DNA from: JAJZIH01 sp021785265
GTDB taxonomy: Bacteria; Pseudomonadota; Gammaproteobacteria; JAKAQQ01
Assembly: GCA_027338645.1 (NCBI GenBank)
Contig: DAHWSH010000050.1
Span: 1 to 64,000, forward strand
Direction: 5' to 3'
DNA: 64,000 nt
Below are positions 23,508 to 32,045 of this stretch, in pieces. Position numbers and translations under genes: made by a program. How positions within the stretch are numbered: the first letter of the stretch is position 1; each line of letters starts with the position of its first letter. A model generated the notes under the pieces. That model had not been told where the DNA came from and searched no databases. It worked only from the letters and a program-made list of their open reading frames with translations.

Positions 23508-25405
23508 AGCGGAACCGCGAAGCGTCCTTCGTTCTCGAGCCACACCCGTCGATCCGCAGCCCGCCGACGCGACAGTAACCGGTCCAGGATCTCCTCCGTC
23601 TCACGGGCCATCTCCCAGCTTAACCGGACGAGCCGGCGCGTTTCCGGCGCCAGCGTGGTCTCACGAAGCTGGTCTGGGTTCATCTCGCCCAGTCCCTTGA
23701 AACGCGTCACCTGGACCTTTTCGCGTCGGCCTTCCGCTTGCAGGCGATCGAGGATTCCCGATTTTTCTCCTTCATCGAGAGCATAGTAGACGGCCGGTCC
23801 GACATCAATCCGGTAAAGCGGCGGCATGGCGACATAAAGTCGTCCCTGCCGGATGAGCTCCGGGAAGTGGCGGACAAAAAGGGCGCACAACAGGGTGGCG
23901 ATATGCGCACCATCGGAATCGGCATCCGCCAGGATGCAGACCCGTCCGTAACGCAGCCCCGCGAGGTCGGTTGCCCCAGGCGGTATGCCGAGTGCCGTGG
24001 CCAGATCCCGGATCTCGGCCGAATCCAAAACCTCGCCGGCACTGGTTTCCCACGTGTTGAGGATCTTTCCCCGCAGGGGCAAAATGGCCTGAAAAGTCCG
24101 GTCACGTGCCTGCCGCGCGGATCCGCCTGCCGAATCCCCTTCGACGAGGAAGAGTTCGGTTTCCTCAAGGTCCCCCCCCGTGCAATCGGCGAGTTTCCCG
24201 GGCAGTGCCAGGGACGCGGTGGGTTTTTTGCGTGCCACCTGGCTCTCACGACGCTGACGCGCGATCGCATGGCCAACCACCTGCCGGGCAATCGGTTCAC
24301 CCTGGGACGGCGACTGGTGTAACCAGAGGGAAAAGCCGTCCTTGACGACCCCCGAAACGAAACTCGCCGCTTCCCGGGAGTTCAGTTTTTCCTTGAGCTG
24401 ACCGGAAAACTCGACCTCCCGTAACTTGAGGGAGAGCACGTAATTCAAACCCTGGAATACATCCTCGGCCACGAGCTTGATGTCGCGGGGGGCGAGCCCC
24501 CGGTAATCGCAGAACTCTCGGATCGCAGCCAGGAGTCCGGTCTTGAGCCCCGCCAGATGGGTCCCGCCCTGAGGAGTCGGAATGAGGTTGACAAAACTTT
24601 CGGTCAGACTTCCATGCCCGGAACCCCCGTTCTCCCAAGCGAGTGCAAAGGTGGCTTCAGCCCGATCTGAACGAAAATGTCCCACAAACGGGGTTTCCGG
24701 CAGGAGCACACGCCCCGTCAGCGTCTCCTCAAGGTAGGTTGAAAGTCCCGCCTCGTAACACCACCGCTGCGAACGACCACTCTTCTCCTCGACGAGGGTG
24801 ACCACGAGCCCGGGAAGAAGCACGGCCTTGGCCCGAAGCAGCGGAACCAGCCGGTCGGCAGCGAGGTGTGGATTCTCGAAGTAGCGTTCGTTGACCCAGA
24901 ACCGGATCCGGGTTCCGGTTTCTCCCCGGGGTACGGAACCGACACGAACCAGGGGTGTGACCGGCGTTCCATCCTCAAAGGCCATGTAGAACTCCCCTCC
25001 ACCCCGCCGGATCCAGACTTCCAGCCGCCGCGAGAGGGCATTGACCACCGAGACTCCGACACCATGCAGACCACCGGAAAAGCGGTAGACGGATTCCCCA
25101 AACTTGCTGCCCGCATGGAGCACAGTGAGAATGACCTCGACGCCGCTCCGGCCAAGTTCCGGGTGCTGGTCAACCGGCATGCCACGACCATCGTCCGCAA
25201 CCGTGAGTGAGCCATCCCCGTGCAGCGTGACCGACAGGGTATGGGCAAAACCGGCAAGCGCTTCGTCGACACTATTGTCAATGACTTCCTGCGCCAGATG
25301 ATCGGGAGACTGGGTATCGGTGTACATCCCCGGTCGCCGACGCACCGGGTCGAGACCGGTCAGAACCTCGAGATCGCTGGAATCGTAACGTTGTTTGCGG
25401 GACAC
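23504..25405 (-). CDS. parE: DNA topoisomerase IV subunit B
   Basis: A 633-residue GHKL-ATPase type II topoisomerase subunit that works with ParC to decatenate chromosomes. ATP-binding landmarks are EVIDNSVDEALAGFAHT, DDGRGMPVDQHPE and SGGLHGVGVSVVNALS. The TOPRIM domain has LFLVEGDSAGGSARQARDR and ADADSDGAHIATLL; the C-terminus has RFKGLGEMNPDQLRETTL. The length and the DQHPELGRSGVEVILT stretch fit ParE rather than GyrB. It follows the DUF3501 gene by 32 bases. parC is not in the window. Confidence 0.95.
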   Translation of the reverse strand: MSRKQRYDSSDLEVLTGLDPVRRRPGMYTDTQSPDHLAQEVIDNSVDEALAGFAHTLSVTLHGDGSLTVADDGRGMPVDQHPELGRSGVEVILTVLHAGSKFGESVYRFSGGLHGVGVSVVNALSRRLEVWIRRGGGEFYMAFEDGTPVTPLVRVGSVPRGETGTRIRFWVNERYFENPHLAADRLVPLLRAKAVLLPGLVVTLVEEKSGRSQRWCYEAGLSTYLEETLTGRVLLPETPFVGHFRSDRAEATFALAWENGGSGHGSLTESFVNLIPTPQGGTHLAGLKTGLLAAIREFCDYRGLAPRDIKLVAEDVFQGLNYVLSLKLREVEFSGQLKEKLNSREAASFVSGVVKDGFSLWLHQSPSQGEPIARQVVGHAIARQRRESQVARKKPTASLALPGKLADCTGGDLEETELFLVEGDSAGGSARQARDRTFQAILPLRGKILNTWETSAGEVLDSAEIRDLATALGIPPGATDLAGLRYGRVCILADADSDGAHIATLLCALFVRHFPELIRQGRLYVAMPPLYRIDVGPAVYYALDEGEKSGILDRLQAEGRREKVQVTRFKGLGEMNPDQLRETTLAPETRRLVRLSWEMARETEEILDRLLSRRRAADRRVWLENEGRFAVPL

Positions 25406-25437
25406 GGGTGGTGCTTCGGTCTTCCCGGGAGGGGATT

Positions 25438-26034
25438 CTAGCAGGACCCCGGCTCTTGGAGATCCGAGCGCAGGGCCTGGGCTAGACGTTCTGGCAAAGG
25501 GACTTCCACCGGGTAGCGGGGGTCTTTGATCCCGATCACCATCGGGGCTCCCGCCCGCGCCGCCTCCAGATCGTTGACCGGCAGGTCAAAGCGGAGAAAG
25601 TGAATGGCGGCGGTTTTTTCCGGAGTGGACCGCTCGAGATCCGGGTCGGCCACGACCCATAGCGGGGTCTCCATCCCGATACGGAGCCAGAACTGGTGTT
25701 CGATTCCGGCCAGCCGGTGCAGTTCGCGGGTTCTTTCCTCAACCGACTCATACTCGAGAAAAAGCGTGGCCTTGAGGTTATGTCCCTCCGGGATCAGGGG
25801 ATTGTAGACGTCCAGCTCAGCCGCAATCGCATCCGGTTCGAAAATCCGCTCGATCCGGAGCATTTCCTGGACCTGGTACTGGATGGTCAGGCGATCTTCG
25901 AAAACCAGGGTCATGTGCGATCCCAACGCCAAACGTCGCCCCTGCTTGTGCGCCATGACCTGCCTTCTGAAGTCGGGGCGGATCCGTGCGTAGTGTTCGA
26001 GAGGATGGAGATCCTCTGGAGTCAGGGGTTTCAT
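25438..26034 (-). CDS. DUF3501 family protein
   Basis: A 198-residue soluble protein matching what I know of DUF3501: MKPLTPEDLHPLEHYARIRP at the start, then RRLALGSHMTLVFEDRLTI and QVQEMLRIERI. No catalytic motif or metal-binding cysteines are obvious. The family is nearly always found beside a heterodisulfide-reductase-like Fe-S protein and a rubrerythrin, as here (4-base overlap with the Fe-S gene). A role in oxidative-stress or electron-transfer chemistry is inferred from that context only. Confidence 0.85.
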   Translation of the reverse strand: MKPLTPEDLHPLEHYARIRPDFRRQVMAHKQGRRLALGSHMTLVFEDRLTIQYQVQEMLRIERIFEPDAIAAELDVYNPLIPEGHNLKATLFLEYESVEERTRELHRLAGIEHQFWLRIGMETPLWVVADPDLERSTPEKTAAIHFLRFDLPVNDLEAARAGAPMVIGIKDPRYPVEVPLPERLAQALRSDLQEPGSC

Positions 26035-27524
26035 CCCGCTCCCTCCACGAGACCATAGGCATACGCCAGGAGCCGGAAGGGGTGCTCGGGGGGCGGCGCA
26101 TCCTTCCCCAGACCCTCGTGGAGATGGTCCTGTGCCATCGGGCAGTCGCTGGCATAGTGGTCCGGGCGCAGCTCGGCGATTCGGCGGACCACCGGCCGGC
26201 CGATCTTCACGGCTTTTGCGTGGGACTCCGCACGCACCGCGTAGGTCCCGTCGTGGCCGGAGCAGCGCTCGATCACCTCGAGTTGGGTACCGGGAACAAG
26301 GGCCAGGACATCACGGGTCTTGAGACCGAGGTTCTGGACGCGGAGATGACAGGGCACATGGTAGGCGACCTTCCCGAGAGACCGCTTGAAGTCCGTCTTG
26401 AGAAGCCCTTGTGCATGGCGCCGCATGAGGTAGTCGAAGGGATCCACAAATGCCCGGGCGACCGTGAGGACCCGTTCATCCTCGGGGTAGAGGAGCGGCA
26501 GCTCACGACTGAACATCAGCACGCAGGAAGGGATTGGCGACGTCAGGTCGCAACCGCGGTCAATGGCTCCGAGCAGGAGCGGCAGGTTCCGCTCGAGGAG
26601 CCGTCCGATCGATTCGAGATCACCAATTTCCAGCTTGGGCATCCCGCAGCAGACTTCCCCTTCGATGCGTTCGACGGGGATTCCGTTATGCTCGAACACG
26701 TGGGCCAGGTCGAGGTCGATCTCGGGACGGTGATGGCGTCCGTAGCAGGTTCCGAACAGGGCGATCCGGCCACGGGTGGTCGGGGTCGACCGGACGGTGC
26801 AATCCTCCGGCGCCACCCGTCTCTTCCAGTACCAGGAGAGGGAATGAGCCGAGAAAGGCGGCAGCCTCGCCTCGGCATCGATCCCGGTCAGACGTCCGGA
26901 CAGACGGCGGAAAGTGGGACTGCGGTTGAGCTGGTTCAGCGCACCCGCCACGATCGGGATACCGAAAAACCGCCCTACCGTGTCAGTCTCGGTCAAAAAC
27001 CGGTCGCGCAACGGGACCTGGCCCTCCCGGTATCGCAACATTTTGGCCCTGAGCATGAGGTGGGGGAAATCCAGATTGAACGGATGCGGGGGAACATAGG
27101 GACACTTGGTCATGAAACAGAGATCACAGAGATAGCATTCCCCGACCACCTGGTCGAGATCGGCCTTCCGGAGGGACCCCGCTTCCCCGGACGGATCCTG
27201 ATCGACCGCATCGAACAGGGTGGGAAACGCCTCACACAGATTGAAACAGCGACGGCACCCGTGGCAGATCTCGAAAGTCCGGCGCATCTCCTGTTCAAGT
27301 GCGGCGGCATCGAAAAAGACCGGATCGCCTGTATTCAAAGGGGCCCGTTTCGGAGGCTCGAGCCCGCCTTCCCTCAGGCGATCGGGTCGGCCGCCAGACG
27401 CTCCGGTGCCCGGCGGCCCGTTCGCAGTCGTATCCCTGACCGTGGTCAGTGCCCCAGCGTATCGAGAGCCTTCTGAAAGCGATTGGCGTGAGAACGCTCT
27501 GCCTTGGCGAGCGTCTCGAACCAA
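26031..27524 (-). CDS. Heterodisulfide reductase-related Fe-S oxidoreductase
   Basis: A GlpC/HdrD-like protein. Two ferredoxin-type clusters are implied by CHGCRRCFNLCEAFP and CYLCDLCFMTKCPYVPPHP. Later come CCG-type motifs (EVCCGMPKLE; CHLRVQNLG with RCSGHDGTYA) that bind a further cofactor in this superfamily. It would pass electrons, perhaps to the neighbouring rubrerythrin. The start is a puzzle: no ATG or GTG lies in frame before the conserved REGGLEPPKRAPL region; only TTG at 27524 (79 bases inside the rubrerythrin gene) covers it, while TTG 27338 would cut it. Coordinates use 27524, but the true initiator may lie between 27450 and 27375. DUF3501 overlaps its end. Confidence 0.82.
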   Translation of the reverse strand: MVRDARQGRAFSRQSLSEGSRYAGALTTVRDTTANGPPGTGASGGRPDRLREGGLEPPKRAPLNTGDPVFFDAAALEQEMRRTFEICHGCRRCFNLCEAFPTLFDAVDQDPSGEAGSLRKADLDQVVGECYLCDLCFMTKCPYVPPHPFNLDFPHLMLRAKMLRYREGQVPLRDRFLTETDTVGRFFGIPIVAGALNQLNRSPTFRRLSGRLTGIDAEARLPPFSAHSLSWYWKRRVAPEDCTVRSTPTTRGRIALFGTCYGRHHRPEIDLDLAHVFEHNGIPVERIEGEVCCGMPKLEIGDLESIGRLLERNLPLLLGAIDRGCDLTSPIPSCVLMFSRELPLLYPEDERVLTVARAFVDPFDYLMRRHAQGLLKTDFKRSLGKVAYHVPCHLRVQNLGLKTRDVLALVPGTQLEVIERCSGHDGTYAVRAESHAKAVKIGRPVVRRIAELRPDHYASDCPMAQDHLHEGLGKDAPPPEHPFRLLAYAYGLVEGAG

Positions 27525-27868
27525 TCGGCCACCTCCTCGAACCCCTCCTCGCGGGCCGTTTTGACCATGCCGGGATACATGTCGGTGTACTCGTGGGTTT
27601 CGCCTGCGATGGCCGAGCGGAGATTTTCCGCCGTGGCACCAATCGGCAGATTGGTCACAGGATCGCCCACGCTCTCGAGAAACTCGAGATGTCCGTGGGC
27701 ATGCCCGGTTTCTCCCTCAGCCGTTGAACGGAAAACAGCGGCGACATCATTGAAACCCTCGACATCCGCCTTCGAGGCAAAATAAAGGTAACGGCGATTG
27801 GCTTGGGATTCGCCAGCAAAGGCATACTTCAGGTTTTCCTGGGTACGAGTACCTTTCAGGGCTTTCAT
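27446..27868 (-). CDS. Rubrerythrin (without rubredoxin domain)
   Basis: A 140-residue di-iron ferritin-like protein. The helices carry the iron ligands in FAGESQANRRYLYFA, AEGETGHAHGHLEFL, AGETHEYTDMYPGM and LAKAERSHANRFQ. No C-terminal CxxC rubredoxin domain is present, so electrons must come from a partner, plausibly the Fe-S oxidoreductase gene that follows. Rubrerythrins reduce hydrogen peroxide. It is the first gene of the rubrerythrin/Fe-S/DUF3501 module; parE follows the module and may be transcribed with it. Confidence 0.95.
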   Translation of the reverse strand: MKALKGTRTQENLKYAFAGESQANRRYLYFASKADVEGFNDVAAVFRSTAEGETGHAHGHLEFLESVGDPVTNLPIGATAENLRSAIAGETHEYTDMYPGMVKTAREEGFEEVADWFETLAKAERSHANRFQKALDTLGH

Positions 27869-28062
27869 GATAGACCTCCAGCTCGCTGTATCAGCCTTGC
27901 AGTTTAACCGATCGCGAAGCCTCCATCCACTTCTCCCGCTTCCCGGAGACGGGTTACAGCTTCGGTCAGGCCGTAGCGGATAACCGGGGTTGCATCCGAT
28001 ATACTGGCCTCCGCTCCGGTAGAAAACCCGGCTTGATCTTCAACACAAACGAGGCTAATCCC

Positions 28063-28356
28063 GTGCCCAAAAACCCGCCGAAATCCGCCCGGCCGGAGCC
28101 TGAATCGGGTACCGAACCGACCCTGGAATCTTTCGAGAAATCCTTGATCCGACTCGAAGAGATCATCCGGCGACTGGAGGAAGGCCGACTTTCGCTCGAG
28201 GAGTCGATCCAGTATTTTTCAGAAGGCATGACGCTCCATACCCAGTGCGAGCAAGCCCTCAAGGCGGCCCGCCAGAAAATCGATCTTCTGCTCGAAGCAT
28301 CTGGCCGGACCATCCCCTGGGAAGGCTCGAACTCCCCGGAGGATCCCCCCCCATGA
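28063..28356 (+). CDS. xseB: Exodeoxyribonuclease VII small subunit
   Basis: About 97 residues forming the helical small subunit of the exonuclease that degrades single-stranded DNA. The family core is seen in TLESFEKSLIRLEEIIRRLE and GRLSLEESIQYFSEGM, then CEQALKAARQKIDLLLE. The GTG at 28063 is chosen because GAGG lies 8 bases upstream; a TTG at 28033 would add ten residues. A TATACT at 28000-28005 may be its -10 element. The stop overlaps the ispA start (ATGA). The large subunit gene xseA is not here. Confidence 0.9.
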   Translation: MPKNPPKSARPEPESGTEPTLESFEKSLIRLEEIIRRLEEGRLSLEESIQYFSEGMTLHTQCEQALKAARQKIDLLLEASGRTIPWEGSNSPEDPPP

Positions 28357-29282
28357 CGCTTCGGGATCCCCTGAGTCGGCACATCGAGACCGTCCTCGAA
28401 CGCCACCTCCCCCCCCCGAGTCCTCCCCTGACCGAAATTCACGAAGCGATGCGTTACGCCGTACTGGGAGGGGGCAAACGGTTCCGTCCACGCCTTGTCT
28501 ATGCCACGGCACACCTTTTCGGAATTTCACAGGATCTGGCTGATTTTCCCGCTGCGGCCGTGGAGTTTATCCATGCCTACTCACTGATCCATGACGACCT
28601 TCCGGCCATGGACAATGACGATCTGAGGCGTGGACGTCCGAGTTGTCACCGGGCATTCAGCGAAGCCATCGCGATTCTGGCCGGTGATGCTCTCCAGGCC
28701 CAGGCCTTTGCCGTACTGAACCACACGCCCATCACGCTCACAGACCCCGCCGCAATCGTGGAGGCCACCCGGTTCTTCGCGGAAGCCTGTGGCAGTACTG
28801 GACTGGTTGGAGGCCAGACACTGGACCTCGATCCTCATCATCAGCCGCAGTCGCTCGGGGAACTCACGGACATGCACGAACGGAAAACCGGAGCCCTGAT
28901 CCGTGCAGCCGTCCTGCTGCCGTACCTGCTCGCCCCGAACCATCGACCCGACGAAAAAAACGATCTGGACCGGATGGCCCGGGCTCTGGGATTGGCGTTC
29001 CAGATCCGAGACGATATCCTGGATGCCACCGCGGATCCGGTCACGCTCGGACGCGCTCCGGGCGGTGATGAAAGCCGGGGACGGGCGACCTTCGTTACGC
29101 TGCTTGGCCTGGAGGAAGCACACCGGAGACTTGAGGAAACCATCGCGGCATGCCGCTCGGCGTTGGCCAGGTTCGGGACCCGCTCCGGGATACTCGAATC
29201 CCTGGTCAGCCACCTATCCCTCTCGGAGGGGGCGAAGACCGGACCATACAGCAAGCCGCAGGGACCGACATCGTATAATTGA
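28353..29282 (+). CDS. ispA: (2E,6E)-Farnesyl diphosphate synthase
   Basis: A 309-residue trans-prenyltransferase that condenses isopentenyl diphosphate with dimethylallyl and geranyl diphosphates to give farnesyl diphosphate. It has the chain-length region HAYSLIHDDLPAMDNDD (first Asp-rich motif), GGKRFRPRLVY, and the second Asp motif in FQIRDDILDATAD. Coupled to xseB by ATGA. In many proteobacteria dxs follows directly; here the next gene is folE2. The last codons contain a TATAAT that may serve folE2. Confidence 0.95.
   Translation: MTLRDPLSRHIETVLERHLPPPSPPLTEIHEAMRYAVLGGGKRFRPRLVYATAHLFGISQDLADFPAAAVEFIHAYSLIHDDLPAMDNDDLRRGRPSCHRAFSEAIAILAGDALQAQAFAVLNHTPITLTDPAAIVEATRFFAEACGSTGLVGGQTLDLDPHHQPQSLGELTDMHERKTGALIRAAVLLPYLLAPNHRPDEKNDLDRMARALGLAFQIRDDILDATADPVTLGRAPGGDESRGRATFVTLLGLEEAHRRLEETIAACRSALARFGTRSGILESLVSHLSLSEGAKTGPYSKPQGPTSYN
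29274..29279 (+). promoter_or_regulatory. Possible -10 element for folE2 inside the ispA 3' end
   Basis: A perfect TATAAT immediately before the ispA stop codon, about 95 bases upstream of folE2. The -35 region is poor. No Zur-type palindrome, which controls some folE2 genes, is visible in 29260-29374. Confidence 0.35.
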
Positions 29283-29374
29283 GCGGTTTGGCCCATTCCA
29301 TTTGGGTATGGCCACTGCCTTGGTTCTGACTGCACAACCGCCGCGATGCTTCGTTCCTGAATGAAGCCCGCTGA

Positions 29375-30211
29375 ATGGGATCCCCCACCCCGATGATGAC
29401 TCCAACCGACCGACCCGCCGTCCGCCCTCAGGCCCCGATGCCCGATATTCAGTCGAGCCGCGATCCGCGGGGTCTCAATCTCGACGAGGTCGGCATCCAG
29501 CGTCTCAAACTTCCGTTGGGGATCCTGGAAAGAACCGACAGCCGACAGATGACGGTCGGTACCTTCACCCTGGCCGTCTCCCTGGACGCCGATCGGCGCG
29601 GCATCCACATGTCCCGCCTGGTGGAAATCGTGCACGCCCTGGCCCCCGATTTCACACCAGCCCGTGCCCTCGCCTCTCTAGAGGAGATGTGCCAGCGTGA
29701 GGAAGCGGCCCATGCACGACTGGAGGTGACCTTCCCCTTTTTCAGGCGCAAGCAGGCCCCGGTCAGCGGCAGTGAAAGCCTCGTGGACTATACCGTGAGC
29801 TGGGTCGGCGCAAAACATCCAGCCACTCCGTCCTCATGGTCCTGGATCCTCTCGGTCCCGGTCACGACCCTGTGTCCCTGTTCCCGGGAAATCTCCCTTT
29901 ACGGAGCCCATAGTCAGCGCGCGCGAGTCACCTTGACCCTCACCCCGCGCGACACGCTCGATATCGAAACCGGCCTCGACCTCGTCGAAAGCCATGCCTC
30001 GGCCGAGCTCTATGGCCTCCTCAAGCGATCCGACGAAAAATACGTTACCGAGAGGGCTTACGAGCGTCCTCGTTTCGCCGAGGACCTGGCCCGGGATATC
30101 GCCTGCGCCTTGCGTGGGGACCCGCGATTTACGCATTTCCGGGTGGCCGTCGAAAATTTCGAGTCCATCCATAACCACTCGGCTTTTGCCAGTGTCTCGA
30201 GCTCTCCCTAG
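29375..30211 (+). CDS. folE2: GTP cyclohydrolase FolE2 (type IB)
   Basis: A 278-residue type IB GTP cyclohydrolase I, making dihydroneopterin triphosphate for folate or queuosine synthesis. The family is recognised by VGIQRLKLPL, the metal-binding Cys in VTTLCPCSREISLYGAHSQR, and NFESIHNHSAFA at the C-terminus. The type IB enzyme can use metals other than zinc, so it often supports growth in low zinc. The start could be ATG 29375 or one of the ATGs at 29393/29396. The stop TAG shares a CTAG with the stop of the convergent kinase gene. Confidence 0.93.
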   Translation: MGSPTPMMTPTDRPAVRPQAPMPDIQSSRDPRGLNLDEVGIQRLKLPLGILERTDSRQMTVGTFTLAVSLDADRRGIHMSRLVEIVHALAPDFTPARALASLEEMCQREEAAHARLEVTFPFFRRKQAPVSGSESLVDYTVSWVGAKHPATPSSWSWILSVPVTTLCPCSREISLYGAHSQRARVTLTLTPRDTLDIETGLDLVESHASAELYGLLKRSDEKYVTERAYERPRFAEDLARDIACALRGDPRFTHFRVAVENFESIHNHSAFASVSSSP

Positions 30212-31533
30212 GAAACTGACAGTGGGACGCCCGCGCGGGATCGGGAGAGACGGGCAATCAGGTTTTTCAGGAATATACGGGTGAAATGGAGCTGGGTTGC
30301 GAGCGAGGCCTGTTCCATCAAGGTCGCGTTGACGGAAAAAATCTCAACCGCATCCTCCGCGAGAATCGTGACGGAACGCTTGGCCGGAGTGACGAAGCCG
30401 ATCTCGCCGAAACAGTCGCCGGCCTGCAGGCGGCCAAGCCGCCGACCAGCCTGTTCCACCCGGACCCCGCCGGAAACGATGACGGAAAAACTTTCATCCA
30501 CTTCCCCTTCGGAAACGATCCGCGATTCCGGGGCAAAGCTCGACCAGTGTCCAGCCTTCAGGATTTCATAGATTTCAGGATAGGTGAAGTCATCGAAGAA
30601 CCGCATCCGCCGTAACAGGTTGAAACGCTCCCGTTCCTTGAGCTCTTCGGAGACGACCTCCAGGTTATGAGAAACGGCCACGAGCGCGGCGGCCAGTTCA
30701 AAACCACTCTGGTAGCGTTTCTCCGGGCGTTTCGCCAACACCTGAGCCACGATATCGTCGAGGACCAGGGGGATTTCACGGCGCAACTGGCCGAGGGGCG
30801 GTGGGGACGCGTACAGTATCTGGTGGAGAAGCCCGCTCAGCGTTTCGTCTTCGTAAGGCCGCCGTCCGACCAAAAGTTCGTAGAGCAGGACACCCAAGGC
30901 ATAGATGTCAGTCTGAATACTGGCTCTGCCCTGCCGGATCAGTTCGGGCGCCATGTAGCTCGGGGAACCCACCAGCTTGGCTTTGGTCGTTGAGGGCGCC
31001 TGTTCATCCACAAAGTCGAGGGTGTGCAGCGCAATGCCGAAATCGATCAGGAACACCTCCCCGTCCGGGGTCCGGAGCACGTTGCTCGGCTTGATGTCAC
31101 GATGAACGACATCCATGCGATGCGCGTATTCCAAGGCACGAGCCAGCTTGAACACCACCTCTACGACCGTGGCGACGGGCAGCAAGCGGTTGGGTTTCGT
31201 CCAACCTTTGAGCGACTCCACCCCCGGGAGGTAATCTGTCACCACATACCCGAACCCTCCCTCTTCTCCCGCATCCAGGATGGGCAGGACATTGGGATGG
31301 CGGAGACGACCGGCCACTTTGGCTTCATTGAAAAATTGCTGCCGGAGGGATTTTGCCGACTCCTTGCCGGAGTCCTCCTCCAAACGGTACAGCTTGACCG
31401 CCACATCCCGGTCGAGATAAGGGTCATGGCTCAAGAACACCCGACCCGTGCTGCCCGCACCCAGTTCGCGCCCCAGCACATACTTGCCGACGCGGTTCAG
31501 AAACTTGGGGCCCATGGGTTCCAGTGTATTCAT
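30208..31533 (-). CDS. Serine/threonine protein kinase with C-terminal cyclic-nucleotide-binding domain
   Basis: A 441-residue soluble kinase. The N-terminal Hanks-type domain has the P-loop LGAGSTGRVFLSHD, the Lys in VAVKLYRLEE, the catalytic loop VVHRDIKPSNVL, DFG in LIDFGIALH and APE in SYMAPELIRQG. The C-terminal ~120 residues form a cNMP-binding fold with the phosphate-binding cassette GDCFGEIGFVTPAKRSVT, including the Arg that contacts the cyclic phosphate. The order is the reverse of eukaryotic PKG. There is no membrane segment or PASTA domain. ATG 31533 is fixed by the ATGA overlap with pgpA. Ligand and targets are unknown; the genomic coupling is to pgpA. Confidence 0.9.
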   Translation of the reverse strand: MNTLEPMGPKFLNRVGKYVLGRELGAGSTGRVFLSHDPYLDRDVAVKLYRLEEDSGKESAKSLRQQFFNEAKVAGRLRHPNVLPILDAGEEGGFGYVVTDYLPGVESLKGWTKPNRLLPVATVVEVVFKLARALEYAHRMDVVHRDIKPSNVLRTPDGEVFLIDFGIALHTLDFVDEQAPSTTKAKLVGSPSYMAPELIRQGRASIQTDIYALGVLLYELLVGRRPYEDETLSGLLHQILYASPPPLGQLRREIPLVLDDIVAQVLAKRPEKRYQSGFELAAALVAVSHNLEVVSEELKERERFNLLRRMRFFDDFTYPEIYEILKAGHWSSFAPESRIVSEGEVDESFSVIVSGGVRVEQAGRRLGRLQAGDCFGEIGFVTPAKRSVTILAEDAVEIFSVNATLMEQASLATQLHFTRIFLKNLIARLSRSRAGVPLSVS

Positions 31534-32045
31534 GAAATGACCTGATATATGCTCACGAACAGATAGAGAAACAATCCCGCGATCAGTCCTGCAGCGAGGT
31601 CGTCCGCCATAATCCCCCACCCGCCCTGGACCTTTCGGTCGACCCATCGAATCGGCCCGGGCTTCAGGATATCGAAGAATCGGAACAAAAGGAACCCAAC
31701 ACTCCAGTTGAGCAGGCCCATGGGGGCAAAGCCCAAGGTCAAAAGCTGCCCGGCCATCTCGTCCCAGACGATCATCGGCGGATCGGATAGGCCGAGTCGG
31801 CGGGCCGCTATTCCAGTCAACGGGATTCCGACCGCCACGGACAGGGCAAACCCGGCCCAGTACACCCCAAGCCCTCCCATTCGGAGGAGGAGCGCCAGCG
31901 GAATCGCAACGAGACTACCCCATGTCCCCGGTGCTCCACCGATCCAACCGACCCCGCAGCCGGTGGCCAGCCAGAGTACCGGATCCCTGAGGGCTCCTCC
32001 GGCCCGTGCCTGGTCGGCCGGATCAGTGCGCGTCGGGTCGGGCAT
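31530..32045 (-). CDS. pgpA: Phosphatidylglycerophosphatase A
   Basis: A 171-residue inner-membrane phosphatase removing the terminal phosphate from phosphatidylglycerophosphate to give phosphatidylglycerol. The characteristic segments are GGAPGTWGSLVAIPLA, MIVWDEMAGQLL, FRFFDILKPGPIRWVDR and GIMADDLAAGL (metal-binding acidic residues). The ATG at 32045 starts inside the end of thiL (23-base overlap), the usual thiL-pgpA arrangement. Confidence 0.94.
   Translation of the reverse strand: MPDPTRTDPADQARAGGALRDPVLWLATGCGVGWIGGAPGTWGSLVAIPLALLLRMGGLGVYWAGFALSVAVGIPLTGIAARRLGLSDPPMIVWDEMAGQLLTLGFAPMGLLNWSVGFLLFRFFDILKPGPIRWVDRKVQGGWGIMADDLAAGLIAGLFLYLFVSIYQVIS

Noticed and set aside
25986..27476. 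A 496-codon open frame antisense to the Fe-S oxidoreductase gene
   Set aside because: The opposite strand encodes a protein with clear cysteine motifs; the antisense product shows no domain and no ribosome site.
29260..29374. Zur-binding site upstream of folE2
   Set aside because: Zinc-controlled folE2 genes often have a palindromic Zur box; I could not find one here.
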